Shown here: in pieces, positions 32,338 through 41,028 of the stretch
Numbering within the stretch: position 1 is the stretch's first letter
Layout of the letters: each line of letters begins with the position of its first letter
The notes under the pieces: model-generated
Seen by the model: only the letters and a program-made list of their open reading frames with translations
What the model was told of the DNA's origin: nothing
Database searches by the model: none
Position numbers and translations under genes: made by a program
Assembly: GCA_016712625.1 (NCBI GenBank)
Contig: JADJQQ010000024.1
Location: forward strand, 1 to 50,800
Origin: Candidatus Competibacteraceae bacterium
GTDB lineage: Bacteria > Pseudomonadota > Gammaproteobacteria > Competibacterales > Competibacteraceae
DNA length: 50,800 nt
Reading direction: 5' to 3'

Positions 32338-32960
32338 GGCGTTTCCCATTTGGATTTGATTGAGCCTGCAATCATCAGAATGATCTCCTTATTCTCGCGC
32401 CAGTAATCCAGCGCGCCGCCTGCCATTTGGTCTATTTCGTCGTCCGTGAAATTCTTCCAATCTTCGATAGAGTGGAATTGGCACCCGATGCTAATGTCTG
32501 TGCTATTTATATATGCTATCCATTCGCCGCCATGAAAAACCTTTAATCCAGACCCGCGCAGGTTGGCATCGCGCAGGTTGGCATCGCTCAGGTCGGCATC
32601 GCTCAGGTCGGCATCGCGCAGGTTGGCCCCGCGCAGGTTGGCGCGGCGCAGGTTGGCATCGCGCAGGTTGGCATCGCTCAGGTCGGCATCGCTCAGGTCG
32701 GCATCGCGCAGGTCGGCATCGCGCAGGTTGGCCCCGTGCAGGTTGGCATCGCGCAGGTTGGCATCGCGCAGGTTGGCCCCGCGCAGGTTGGCGCGGCGCA
32801 GGTCGGCCTCGCTCAGGTCGGCATCGCGCAGGTCGGCCCCGCGCAGGTTGGCCCCGCGCAGGTTGGCCCCGCGCAGGTCGACCTCGCTCAGGTTGGCGCG
32901 CTCCCCTCCATCACCGGCGACCCAAATCCGGTGATCTTCAATTATTTTCTTAATATCCAT
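32334..32960 (-). CDS. Pentapeptide-repeat protein
   Basis: The 208-residue protein has ~24 uninterrupted A(D/N)LxX pentapeptides from residue ~20 to ~140 (for example ANLRGANLRDADLSDADLSD), which fold into a right-handed quadrilateral beta-helix that can mimic the shape and charge of B-DNA. The C-terminal 60 residues (GGEWIAYINSTDISIGCQFH, then DWKNFTDDEIDQMAGGALDYW) are a recognisable tail found after pentapeptide repeats in phage proteins. It may protect DNA or target gyrase-like enzymes by analogy with MfpA/Qnr; not shown here. The 15-bp DNA repeat may expand and contract. Confidence 0.85.
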   Translation of the reverse strand: MDIKKIIEDHRIWVAGDGGERANLSEVDLRGANLRGANLRGADLRDADLSEADLRRANLRGANLRDANLRDANLHGANLRDADLRDADLSDADLSDANLRDANLRRANLRGANLRDADLSDADLSDANLRDANLRGSGLKVFHGGEWIAYINSTDISIGCQFHSIEDWKNFTDDEIDQMAGGALDYWRENKEIILMIAGSIKSKWETP

Positions 32961-32970
32961 TTCCGTCTCC

Positions 32971-33279
32971 TTAGTTCATCACCAGCCAGGCGGCAGCGAG
33001 GATGGAACCGACCACCAGCGCGATGCTGGCGGCGATGCCGATCAAGTTGTATCTGGGCGGCGGGTTGCGGGTCGCCATGGGGCGAACCTGATTGCCGCGC
33101 CCGGTGACGAAATCTCGGATGACCTCGCCATGAGGCTGTTCATCAATGCCATCGATGATCCGCAGGGCGGCCTGATACCGATCCAGGAGCGCCTGGTCGG
33201 ACCGGCGCTGGGCGTCGGCAGCGAGGGTGGCCGGCCGATCAACGCGGCAGCCGGTGATATATGGGTTCTGCTTTGCCAT
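32971..33279 (-). CDS. Tail-anchored membrane protein
   Basis: The 102-residue product has a soluble N-terminal part (CRVDRPATLAADAQRRSDQA) and a single C-terminal membrane segment, NLIGIAASIALVVGSILAAA, ending in WLVMN, so it is probably a C-tail-anchored inner-membrane protein. A GC hairpin (33297-33328) and AGGAG precede ATG 33279. Possible roles include superinfection exclusion; none is proven. Confidence 0.6.
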   Translation of the reverse strand: MAKQNPYITGCRVDRPATLAADAQRRSDQALLDRYQAALRIIDGIDEQPHGEVIRDFVTGRGNQVRPMATRNPPPRYNLIGIAASIALVVGSILAAAWLVMN

Positions 33280-33296
33280 GTTCGTCTCCTAAAAAG

Positions 33297-33328
33297 CCCC
33301 GGCGGCGGGAGTCAACGCACCGCCGGGG
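33297..33328 (-). promoter_or_regulatory. GC-rich hairpin with T-run before a start codon
   Basis: CCCCGGCGG and CCGCCGGGG arms (9 bp) enclose a 14-base loop. On the minus strand the stem is followed by CTTTTTAGGAG, the T-run merging with the ribosome site of the gene at 33279. It could be an attenuating terminator for readthrough from upstream. Confidence 0.5.
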
Positions 33329-33545
33329 AATCCACCAAATGGGCTATTCGACGAATTTCTTCATCCGCCGAGATGAGTTCGTAAATTCGGAATAATCGCC
33401 GTCCTCGTCGAGGATGCCGAATACCATATCCTTCATGTCGCAATACTGATTGCTGCCCGGTTCGCTTTTTTCCCATGACCGGCTCTTCAAAACGGACACA
33501 AATCCCAAAGTCATTGCAGTTTTTTGGAAGACTGGAATTTTTCAT
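33312..33545 (-). CDS. Small protein, probable frame slip in an A-run
   Basis: ATG 33545 (GGAAAG upstream) opens KNSSLPKNCNDFGICVRFEE, then PVMGKK. The same frame continues as a basic sequence (RTGQQSVLRHEG). The neighbouring frame after the six-A run (33465-33470) gives SEPGSNQYCDMKDMVFGILD then EDGDYSEFTNSSRR, ending at 33342 or nearby. The second reading looks native (acidic, with a natural stop). I infer one missing or extra A. Function unknown. Confidence 0.5.
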   Translation of the reverse strand: MKNSSLPKNCNDFGICVRFEEPVMGKKRTGQQSVLRHEGYGIRHPRRGRRLFRIYELISADEEIRRIAHLVDSPAVR

Positions 33546-33561
33546 TGTCGGGTCTTTCCAA

Positions 33562-33605
33562 TTGACATCCTCCCCGCCCTAAAGGACGAGGCTTTTCGCG
33601 CAATT
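33562..33605 (-). repeat. 44-bp inverted repeat, IS200/IS605-end-like, copy 1
   Basis: These 44 bases are the exact reverse complement of 43101-43144. The core (CCCTAAAGGACGAGG on this strand, ending TTGACATCC) matches what I recall of right ends/omega-RNA tails of IS200/IS605-type elements, which carry GGGCGGGGAGGATGTCAA. No transposase lies beside it. See findings. Confidence 0.85.
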
Positions 33606-33691
33606 CAGGTAACAAAATCGCCAACATCAAAATCACGAGGTTGGTTAATCAGGTCGAATGCTTCGCGTAGCATTTTGCTTTTAAGGCTCAT
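33605..33691 (-). CDS. 28-residue protein at the head of the leftward operon
   Basis: ATG 33691 has AAGGA 6 bases upstream and encodes SLKSKMLREAFDLINQPRDF, ending VGDFVT. A longer frame from 33808 exists, but it crosses the operator region. Directly downstream is the 44-bp inverted repeat. Very short, so uncertain. Confidence 0.4.
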   Translation of the reverse strand: MSLKSKMLREAFDLINQPRDFDVGDFVT

Positions 33692-33796
33692 ATCGGTTCC
33701 TTGTTGTGGGGTCGGTAGTAGCCCGCCGCCGTTCTGTTGCCTCACCTCAAACGCCGTAGCGAAGGGTCCAGGGCTGAAGGGTGGCGGGTTGGATAA

Positions 33797-33859
33797 AGTT
33801 TCACACACTGAAACTTAGAATGCAAGCCTCTTGCAAAAAAAGTTTTACCGTGTGAAACT
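33797..33859. promoter_or_regulatory. Two 19-bp operator-like dyads upstream of the Cro-like gene
   Basis: AGTTTCACACACTGAAACT (33797-33815) and AGTTTTACCGTGTGAAACT (33841-33859) share the arms AGTTT/AAACT, the same length and 25 bases spacing end to start. They occupy the gap between divergent leftward and rightward units and flank the start of the regulator gene. They are good candidates for binding sites of the regulator at 33867. Promoter boxes here are not convincing. Confidence 0.6.
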
Positions 33860-33866
33860 ATGGGCC

Positions 33867-34043
33867 ATGAACCTATTTGACATGGCCCAAATCGACGTAG
33901 CAAAGGCGCTAAACAAGCCTAAATCAACGGTTTGTCGCTGGTTTAAGTTGCGTCGCATACCGCAACACATGCTCGTAGAAGTCGAGGAGAAGCTCGGCTT
34001 TAAGCGTGAAGACGTGCGCCCGGACCTGCCATGGCGTAAATGA
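33867..34043 (+). CDS. Cro/YdaS-like transcription regulator
   Basis: ATG 33867 gives 58 residues: MNLFDMAQIDVAKALNKPKS, then TVCRWFKLRRIPQHMLVEVE, ending REDVRPDLPWRK. The helix-turn-helix (VAKALNKPKSTVCRWFK) and the final LRPDLPW-type end are typical of the YdaS/Cro family. In-frame TTG (33831) and GTG (33852) starts exist, but they would put the second operator in the gene. It probably represses its own and the divergent promoter through the flanking dyads. Confidence 0.8.
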   Translation: MNLFDMAQIDVAKALNKPKSTVCRWFKLRRIPQHMLVEVEEKLGFKREDVRPDLPWRK

Positions 34044-34100
34044 TCTCGAAGACCCACCCAAACAGCCGCCCCCAAGCGCTTCTGGTCCATCTATTTCCAG

Positions 34101-34253
34101 ATGCCGCCCACGGCCCACGGCTGGGGCCGATGGACTGATGCCGATGTCCATGCGCCCGTTAACGCGCGAACAATCGGACAGGGGACACAGCCCCCCGCTC
34201 CTTTGGTGAGAACTACCCGCGCCCGGCGGGCAATCCGGGCACTCTCATTCTAA
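34101..34253 (+). CDS. Ash-like small protein (tentative)
   Basis: ATG 34101 gives 50 residues (TDADVHAPVNARTIGQGTQP, then PAPLVRTTRARRAIRALSF). The motif NARTIGQG..PPAPLV and the DNA downstream recall the ash family of phages and P4-like satellites. The frame may begin earlier, since no ribosome site is evident. Its stop codon TAA is the first part of a perfect 26-bp palindrome. Function not established. Confidence 0.4.
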   Translation: MPPTAHGWGRWTDADVHAPVNARTIGQGTQPPAPLVRTTRARRAIRALSF

Positions 34254-34276
34254 TCTGGTGGAATTCCACCAGATTA
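34251..34276. promoter_or_regulatory. Perfect 26-bp palindrome, copy 1
   Basis: The half-site TAATCTGGTGGAA is followed immediately by its exact complement, with GAATTC at the centre. A second copy with two mismatches is at 43174-43199. It lies 67 bases upstream of the helicase-methyltransferase start. Candidate operator for an early regulator or a transcribed hairpin. Confidence 0.65.
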
Positions 34277-34343
34277 AACGCGAAAGCCCGCCGGTCGTTC
34301 ACACCGTGCGGGCCATTAGACCAACCTGAGCTAGAGGTTAGCC

Positions 34344-36543
34344 ATGAATAATCATACTGCTTTTCTCGAAAAAAACAAAGTTAAATCTAGTTGCTGGATT
34401 TGACTCCGACGCTACCCGTTATGCCCTATTCGACTTTCAATCGGCCATCGTGTCATGGGCCTGTAAGCGGGGCCGTGCTGGAATTTTCGCCGACACCGGC
34501 CTTGGTAAAACAGCGATGCAAGTCGCCTGGGCCGATCAGGTGGTAAAGCATACGCAAGGACGGGTCTTGATTATTGCGCCTGTGCGTTGCGCAGCAAACC
34601 GTCAAAGAGGCCGCGCGCATTGGCGTAGAGGTCGAATACGCGCGAAGCGGGAATAAAACATCAGCGTCAATCGTGATTACCAACTATGAAATGATGGATC
34701 ATTTCTCGGCGGCTGATTTTATCGGCGTAGTTCTCGATGAATCCAGTATTCTTAAAGCCTTTCTGGAAAAATCAGAACTGCACTGATTGAAAGCTTCCAG
34801 AATACTCCTTACCGATTGTCATGCACTGCCACTCCAAGCCCTAATGACTTTATGGAGCTTGGCAATCAAGCAGAATTCTTAGGCGTCATGACCCGCACAG
34901 AGATGCTGGCCACTTACTTTATTCACGATGGCGGCGATACGTCGAAGTGGAGATTAAAAGGGCATGGGAAAACCAAGTTCTGGGAATGGATGGCTACATG
35001 GTCAGTTTGTATTAGAAGCCCTGAGGATATTGGATTTGACGGATCGCGGTACATCCTGCCGGGGCTGGACATCAATCAGCATGTGGTTGATGCGCGGTTT
35101 TCCCCTGATGACCAGCTATTTCAGGTCATCGCGCAAACCTTAAGCGACCGGCGAAGCGCAAAAAGGTCATCGCTTGATGATCGGGTACAGCTTGCGGCTG
35201 ATATTGTAAATTCATCGGATGAGACTTTTATCATCTGGTGCAATTTGAACGATGAATCAACCGGACTTAAGAAGCTCATACCGGATGCCGAGGAGGTCTA
35301 TGGGTCATTGTCGATTGAAGAAAAGAATCGAGAATCAAAAGATTTACCTTTGGTGATTCTCGCGTCATTATTACCAAGCCATCGATTACTGGGTTTGGTT
35401 TGAATTGGCAGCACTGCCACAATATGATCTTTGTCGGAATGGATGATTCATTCGAGTCGTACTATCAGGCAGTGCGGCGGTGTTATCGCTTTGGGCAAAA
35501 AACAAGGTCAACGTCCATTTAATATCATCGGAAAGCGAAGGAGCGATCAAGAAGAATCTTGAACGAAAAGCGGCTCAGGCTTACGAGATGTCGGGTCAAA
35601 TGGTTGCCCACATGCGGAGATTTACGGAGATGGAAGTTAAAGGGATCACTATCGAAAAGAGCGATTACAGCAGGGACATCAAGACCGGACCCGGCTTTGA
35701 TCTTCACCTTGGCGACTGCGTGGAAATCACGCATGAAATGGATGATGAATCCATAGATTACACCATATTCTCGCCGCCGTTCGCGTCATTGTATACCTAC
35801 TCGAATTTCTGATCGGGACATGGGAATTGTCGAAACGCATCAGAGTTCTATGCGCACTTGAATACTTGATTGGTGAATTGTTTAGGGTGACAAAATCAGG
35901 GCGTTTGCTTTCTTTTCACTGCATGAATCTACCTGCTACTTATCAGAATGATGGGTTTATCGGAATTAAAGATTTTCGCGGCGAATTGATCCGCATGTTT
36001 GTTGATGACGGATGGATTTTCCATTCTGAAGTCGTAATTTGGAAAGACCCGGTTATACAAATGCAGCGCACCAAGTCTATCGGTTTGCTGTACAAGCAGT
36101 TGAAAAAAGACAGCTGCATTAGCCGACAGGGAATCCCCGATTATCTTGTGACTATGCGCAAGCCGGGCGATAATCCTGATCCGGTGACAAAGAATTCCGA
36201 TGAGTTCCCTGTTGAACTGTGGCAGCGGTACGCATCTCCGGTATGGATGGACATCAATCCATCGAACACCCTGCAATTCAGATCGGCAAGGGAAAGCGAC
36301 GATGAGCGACATATCTGCCCGCTACAACTGGAAGTTATCGATCGGGCTATATCCCTGTGGACGAATCCAGACGATCTTGTCTATTCTCCTTTCGCTGGAA
36401 TTGGAAGCGAGGGATATGTTGCCATCCAGAAAGGGCGGCGGTTTGTCGGCGCTGAATTGAAGCGATCATATTGGGATTTGGCTTGTCGCAATCTAGCTAC
36501 CGCGAAATCATCTCAGGGGACTTTGCTTGATCTCGCAGTTTAA
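34344..36543 (+). CDS. Helicase-DNA methyltransferase fusion (several frame slips)
   Basis: ATG 34344 (AGAGG upstream) begins MNNHTAFLEKNKVKS. Frames must be joined at about 34395, 34585, 34765, 35330, 35480 and 35815; each join restores family sequence. N-terminal part (about 370 residues) is an SF2/SNF2-type helicase: FQSAIVSWACKRGRAGIFAD, Walker A TGLGKT, VITNYEMMDHF, motif II LDESS, SCTATPSPNDF, and motif VI-like QAVRRCYRFGQK. The C-terminal part (about 260 residues) is a beta-class amino-methyltransferase: catalytic SPPF, SFHCMNLPATYQ, and SPFAGIGSEGY as motif I. It probably translocates on DNA while methylating, giving restriction evasion or epigenetic control. The breaks are most likely sequence errors. 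Confidence 0.83.
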
Positions 36544-36553
36544 TCAAGACAAC

Positions 36554-36775
36554 ATGGAAGCGGTATATCTTCGGGTATTACCGCGCCATAACTTGATCAG
36601 TACTATGATTATGTGCCTGTCAGAGCATGACGTTTACCGTAAATTGCTTTTAGACGGTTTATTGATGCAATATAAAAGACAGGCATATTATCGTAGCGGA
36701 TTATGGGCATTAATCCATTCTAGGGATTACGAGCTAGTTCTTGATTTAACCGGAAACCTGGACGCGCCATTATGA
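36554..36775 (+). CDS. Small protein ending LDLTGNLDAPL, first of a pair
   Basis: ATG 36554 gives MEAVYLRVLPRHNLISTMIM, continues MQYKRQAYYRSGLWALIHSR and ends LVLDLTGNLDAPL. An ATG at 36527 is in frame but lies in the preceding gene. The ending is repeated inside the next protein. The stop TGA overlaps the next ATG. Function unknown. Confidence 0.5.
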   Translation: MEAVYLRVLPRHNLISTMIMCLSEHDVYRKLLLDGLLMQYKRQAYYRSGLWALIHSRDYELVLDLTGNLDAPL

Positions 36776-37173
36776 CCCCCGTCTCACCCTTCGCGCTATC
36801 GCCGCGCTATATCGTCGGGCAGTATTACGACGACCTTCAGGAAATGTCGGCGCTGGACGTTTATCTGCGCATGGGCGGGTATGAGCCGAAGGTTTTCACG
36901 GCCACGTTTCTATCGCGGCAGTACAACGAACGGGATGCGGAATTGCTGCTGGACTTAACCGGAAACCTGGACGCGCCACTGACCCTTAAAATTAAGACGC
37001 TATTCAGCGATCCAGAACTTGGCGCCCGCTCTTTTGCGGCAAAGAGGACGCATGTGTTGTTCTGGCACAGGAATGCGAGCGGCTGCACTTCACAGCTTGA
37101 CTCGCCACGAGACAGACTCGCCGCGCGCGGCATTAAAAACGACGACCCTGATTATGCAGAAACCGCATTTTGA
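36772..37173 (+). CDS. Small protein with internal LDLTGNLDAPL, second of a pair
   Basis: ATG 36772 overlaps the previous stop. The product begins TPVSPFALSPRYIVGQYYDD and contains LLLDLTGNLDAPL about 60 residues in, the same motif (and nearly the same 30 DNA bases) that ends its neighbour. After ~37040 the frame slips between FAAKKDACVVLAQECER and RTHVLFWHRNAS readings, so the C terminus is uncertain. Family not recognised. Confidence 0.5.
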   Translation: MTPVSPFALSPRYIVGQYYDDLQEMSALDVYLRMGGYEPKVFTATFLSRQYNERDAELLLDLTGNLDAPLTLKIKTLFSDPELGARSFAAKRTHVLFWHRNASGCTSQLDSPRDRLAARGIKNDDPDYAETAF

Positions 37174-37454
37174 GGGTAATAAGCCCGACAGACTGGGCAT
37201 GAACCAGCAGGAGCGCAAGAAAAATCGTTGACTTCCTTCGCAGAAATCCGAATTGCAGCAGGAGGAAGAAGAGAAATGCGGGCTGACAAACGAGAGAGTT
37301 AGATACTCTATTTACAGGCTTTTAGGTTCAAGTTAGTTGGGAAATCACGAGTTGCTAATAATGATTACCGATAATTTTGCGCAATAAACGATGCGTTATT
37401 GAATCGCAAAAACCTAACATCTTCGGAAAGGCGGCCCATTAGATCACGGCAAAT
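37174..37454. other. Interval with no confident gene
   Basis: After the preceding stop there is a short MNQQERKK-like frame (37199-37231) and a good AGGAGG motif near 37259 with only a tiny frame behind it. The remaining ~200 bases are AT-rich with stops in all frames. Frame errors may hide a small gene; nothing is claimed. Confidence 0.5.
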
Positions 37455-37825
37455 TTGGTGAAATTCAGGCTTGACGTGACTCAGATGATTAAAGTAATGC
37501 CAGGCCGGTCAACTGCTTTTTATGCCGGGATGATCGGTATCCCTAGTTCAGCGTGCCGGGCACAATCTCATGAAAATGAAGGCATTAGGCAATTGTTTTC
37601 CGGCAGGCGGTTTAGAAAGATACCACGAGGAACTACACGCGAACTGGTGGATAAAGGCAGTGAGCCTGCCAGATCTAATAGCATCGAAGGGTATGAGGAG
37701 GATGCCTATTTTAGGAAGGTAAAGAGAAGCCATCAAAACAGGGAGATGACGATGATGCATGGCTGAGGGAGGCAAGGAGCCTCGGCAGCAAAGAATTATG
37801 GGAAAATTTTGTAAGCGCAGAATAA
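37455..37825 (+). CDS. Unknown protein with frame slip near its end
   Basis: The frame reads MIKVMPGRSTAFYAGMIGIP and continues through QLFSGRRFRKIP. A neighbouring frame at the 3' end gives DDDDAWLREARSLGSKELWE then NFVSAE and a stop at 37825, which looks native. So the gene probably extends to 37825 with one slip near 37745. ATG at 37482 or 37455. No domain recognised; nearby genes are replication functions. Confidence 0.4.
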
Positions 37826-37930
37826 ACCCTTGCCAATCCGTCAGACGATGATTGTCTTAAAGCGCACCGGGTAGGCGTTGGCGCGTCTACTCCGACACGC
37901 TTGACCCTAACACCACAGGACATTGACCCA

Positions 37931-38107
37931 ATGCAGCATTTTTACACGCCCGCAATGCATCCGAAGTATCCCCCCGCAAAGAATGTCCAGCGAAGCATCG
38001 CTCGCGCTTTGGACTTGGACTAGAAACAATCCGCACGCCACCTGCCCCGATTCTCTGAAGCCTTCGACCGCGCTAGGCGCATCGGGGCCGGGGGCAGGGC
38101 GATATGA
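37931..38107 (+). CDS. Small protein upstream of the helicase (frame slip)
   Basis: ATG 37931 gives MQHFYTPAMHPKYPPAKNVQ, then RSIARALDLD, reading like a helical DNA-binding start. After one slip near 38018 it continues LPRFSEAFDRARRIGAGGRA and stops at 38107, overlapping the helicase ATG (ATATGA). The overlap supports the repaired end. Confidence 0.4.
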
Positions 38108-40987
38108 CCTTTTCTTTGCGACCTTTATCAAGCATCGAAAGTCGCTGAAGTACGCCTTCGATGAGTCAGGCAAGAAGTCGAACTGTCTAGTCTCTCCAAC
38201 CGGCAGCGGAAAAACTGACATCGATATCATATCATCTGGCGCTTTCAAAGCAACGCCGGGTTTTGTTTTCTCAGCACATCGCCGGGACACTGATTGAACA
38301 ATGCGCCGAGAAACTGCGCGCGCTGGGAATCTTGGATTACAACGGTGTTATCTGGACATCCGCATTCGCGCAATCCGAATGCACTGATGCAGATTGCGAG
38401 TATTCAAAACCTGATCCGCCGAGCCACCCACCCGCCGATCTAATACCTGATGACGAATGTTCACTGGAGACTCCTGATCTCGACCCCAATCGGCAATGTG
38501 CCTGCTAAGGATATAGTTGCAGGCTAGCAAAGCGTGATGACCTATAATAATGGAGTGGTAACAGAGCAAAGGTTACCGCCGCATGGAGTAGCGGAGAGAA
38601 AGAAATAATCAAGATCATCACGCAATCGGGAGTTGAAATAAAATGCACGAAAATCACTTGATTTACACGGAATCAGGGTGGATTCCGGCAAGCGAGATAA
38701 CAGCATCATCCAAGGTGTTTTACTTTGCGCCTGTGGATGCCGGAACGGTTATGCACAAAAATAAATGGGGGAGACAGCAAGTTTTCGTTAATGGACATCA
38801 AGTCAAAAAAAGGTCTATTGAGGAATGGGATAAAAAAATATCAAAGGAGGTCTTGGCTTCTCTCCCGTTATGCCTATGCGGTTGTGGAGAAAAACAAGAC
38901 TCAGTAACGGGCTTCTTTGGAAGAATTCATTAAATCACAAGGCGCTAGGCGCTTTTATAAGCGACTGTACGGGCATGATAAAAGACCCGCACAGTGGAAA
39001 ATGGAAATTACCCATAGTGAGCGTCAAGCCAACCGGAAACCTGCTTGGGGATTCCGCATCTTGTATCCAAACAACAGGACGCCACAAGACTGCAATTCAA
39101 CCACGGCGAACCTCAAGCGGCGTGGGCTGAACCATAAAAAAAATCGTCTTGAGCGGCTTGGGACGACACCTATCAAGGAAGGTTAATGGGGGTTACGGAA
39201 AATTCCTTTCTATTTCTTATTCATCTCAATGTTTACCCGTGTTTGGCTGATGTTTATGACATCTGCGTTAAAGACGGAGAAAAAACGTTAGCCGTGAAAT
39301 GGCTTGATCAGATTGGCGAAATCGGGTTGGCGTGGTGGTTCTGCGATGACGGCTGAAGCTGCGGGCGCAGCTTCTATCTGCATACCGAAGGATACTCCTT
39401 GGCAGAGGAATGAAATCATCTGCCAATGGTTTAGAGACAGATAGCGCGGCAAGTATCCAAACAGGAAAGAGAGGATATTACTGGATCTATCTGTCTGCAA
39501 ACGCTCAACGAAAAATCCTGCCAATCGTCGATCAATATATCCCAGAGTTCATGCAATACAAGCTGGCAGAAGTCGCGTATGTTCAGCGTCTACCCAAAAA
39601 GAAGTCGTCTATGACATCACGGTTACCGGAACGCACTGCTTCTTTGCTAACGGCATCCTAGTCCATAACTGCCACCATGCCGCCGCTAGGCAATACCAGA
39701 CACTTTTGAAAGAACTATCCAGACGCCTATGTGCTGGGATTGACCCCTACGCCGGAACGACTGGACGGCAAGGGTCTGGACGGTATTTTCCACGATCTGC
39801 TGGAAGTCGCTACGGTTCCGGACCTGATTGACAGCGGCTTTCTGGTGACTCCAACTTGTCTTGGACCGTCGCCGGAAATGGCGGCGCAACTCAAATCAGC
39901 GCTGGCGAGCGTAAAGGTACGCGGCGGCGATTACGCTGAGGAGCGCTGGGCGATGCCATGGACCATGCCGAGCTGGTTGGCGACATCATTGCAGCACTGG
40001 AAAGAATGGGCGGCCGGCCAAAAGACGATCGTCTTCGCTGCCAGCATCCTGCACAGCCAGCACATCATCCAGCAATTCAAGCGGCCGGAATACCTGCCGC
40101 GCATCTGGACGGCAAGATGGCCACGCCAGAGCGCGAGGGATTCTTGCGGCAGCGGAGCAGTGATATTCAAGTCGTGAGCAACTGCCAAATACTTACAGAA
40201 GGCTTTGATTTTCCTGAGCTTTCCTGTTGCGTTTTGGCGCGGCCCACGAAGAGCGTTGCCCTTTTTTGCAAATGTGTGGGCGCGTACTCAGAACCGCCCC
40301 AGGCAAGTCGGGCGCAATGATCCTCGATCATGCCGGAAATATTCTGGAGCATGGGCCGCCGACATTGATCGAGTCTGGACACTGCAAGGCGCGTCCAAAA
40401 AGCGTAAAGTCGAGCGGACCCACGCTTGCTTCCTGCCCGGATGTGGCGCTCTATTTGTCGAACGGGATGCTGGCGCGATATGGTGGGTGGCGGCCACGCA
40501 GCCGGGGATTATTGAGAACTATCGGTTCATGGCCCGGAAGTTCGAGCGCATGGACCGCAGTGGCCGGAGTTCACGCAAGAATCCGAGATGATCGCCTGCC
40601 CTGCGTGTAGCCATGCCGCGTGCAAGCTTTGCGGGAGCTTCATCAAGCCGCCCAGCGCCGAAAGCAGCGACCGGCTGATCTGCCCGCAGTGCCAAGGCGA
40701 GTACAGCAGCGACCGCCAAGAGCAGGAAGAGCGGGAGAAGCGACAGCCTCCAACCAGCATGGACGGCGATCTGGTGCTGATGGACGGAGACAGGGCGGCG
40801 GCCGAAAAAAATCCGCGTCAAGAACGAGTACAACCGCCTACTGAATGTCGCCAAGGAGAAGGGACATAAACGCGGATGGGTCTGGTGGCGATTGAAGGAA
40901 CAGTTCAGCGAGGCTCAACTCCGCCCAGTATTCCCGTGGCTTCGGTCCGAGTGGACGAAGAAACCGGCGTCGGAAGGTGAAAAATGA
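38104..40987 (+). CDS. Intein-containing DEAD/DEAH-type helicase (several frame slips)
   Basis: ATG 38104 begins MTFSLRPYQ-like after one repair. N-extein: Walker A VSPTGSGKT (38200-38214), HSRNPNALMQIASIQNLIRR, then PADLIPDDE as Walker B's first half. An intein (38458-39669) interrupts after DE. The C-extein resumes with CHHAAARQYQTLLKEL, LGLTPTPERLDGKG (motif III), IVFAASILHSQHIIQQ, SNCQILTEGFDFPELSCCVL (motif V) and MCGRVLRTAPGKSGAMILDH (motif VI). A zinc-ribbon (CPAC..CKLCG..CPQC) and GHKRGWVWWRLKEQFSEAQL form the C terminus. Slips near 38130, 38250, 38365, 39720, 39955, 40130, 40265 and 40810 are interpreted as errors. The spliced protein is about 550 residues. It probably opens DNA for replication or recombination. 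The intein would excise itself after translation. Confidence 0.85.
38458..39669 (+). mobile_element. LAGLIDADG intein inserted in the helicase Walker B box
   Basis: The insert begins with Cys (TGT 38458; after one-base repair CSLETPISTPIGNVPAKDI, block A) and ends GTHCFFANGILVHN (block F/G, final His-Asn 39664-39669), followed by Cys of the C-extein. Block B is GVEIKCTENHLIYTESGW around 38630-38680. The middle has a CLCGCGEK zinc-type element near 38870 and LAWWFCDDGSC, then RGYYWIYLSANAQRKILPIV, a LAGLIDADG-type homing endonuclease half. Length is 1212 bases (about 404 residues). Frame slips are spread throughout. The endonuclease may still be functional in the true sequence. Confidence 0.85.
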
Positions 40988-41028
40988 TCAAGCAGAGTCC
41001 GACAGGAGAACACCTGTCATTGAAATAA

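Noticed and set aside
32550..32900. Direct repeats that look like a CRISPR array
   Set aside because: The period is 15 bases without spacers and translates to A(D/N)LxX on the minus strand. It is a pentapeptide-repeat gene.
34251..34276. The perfect palindrome as an intrinsic terminator
   Set aside because: There is no T-run after either side of the palindrome (it continues AACGCG), so it is more likely a binding site.
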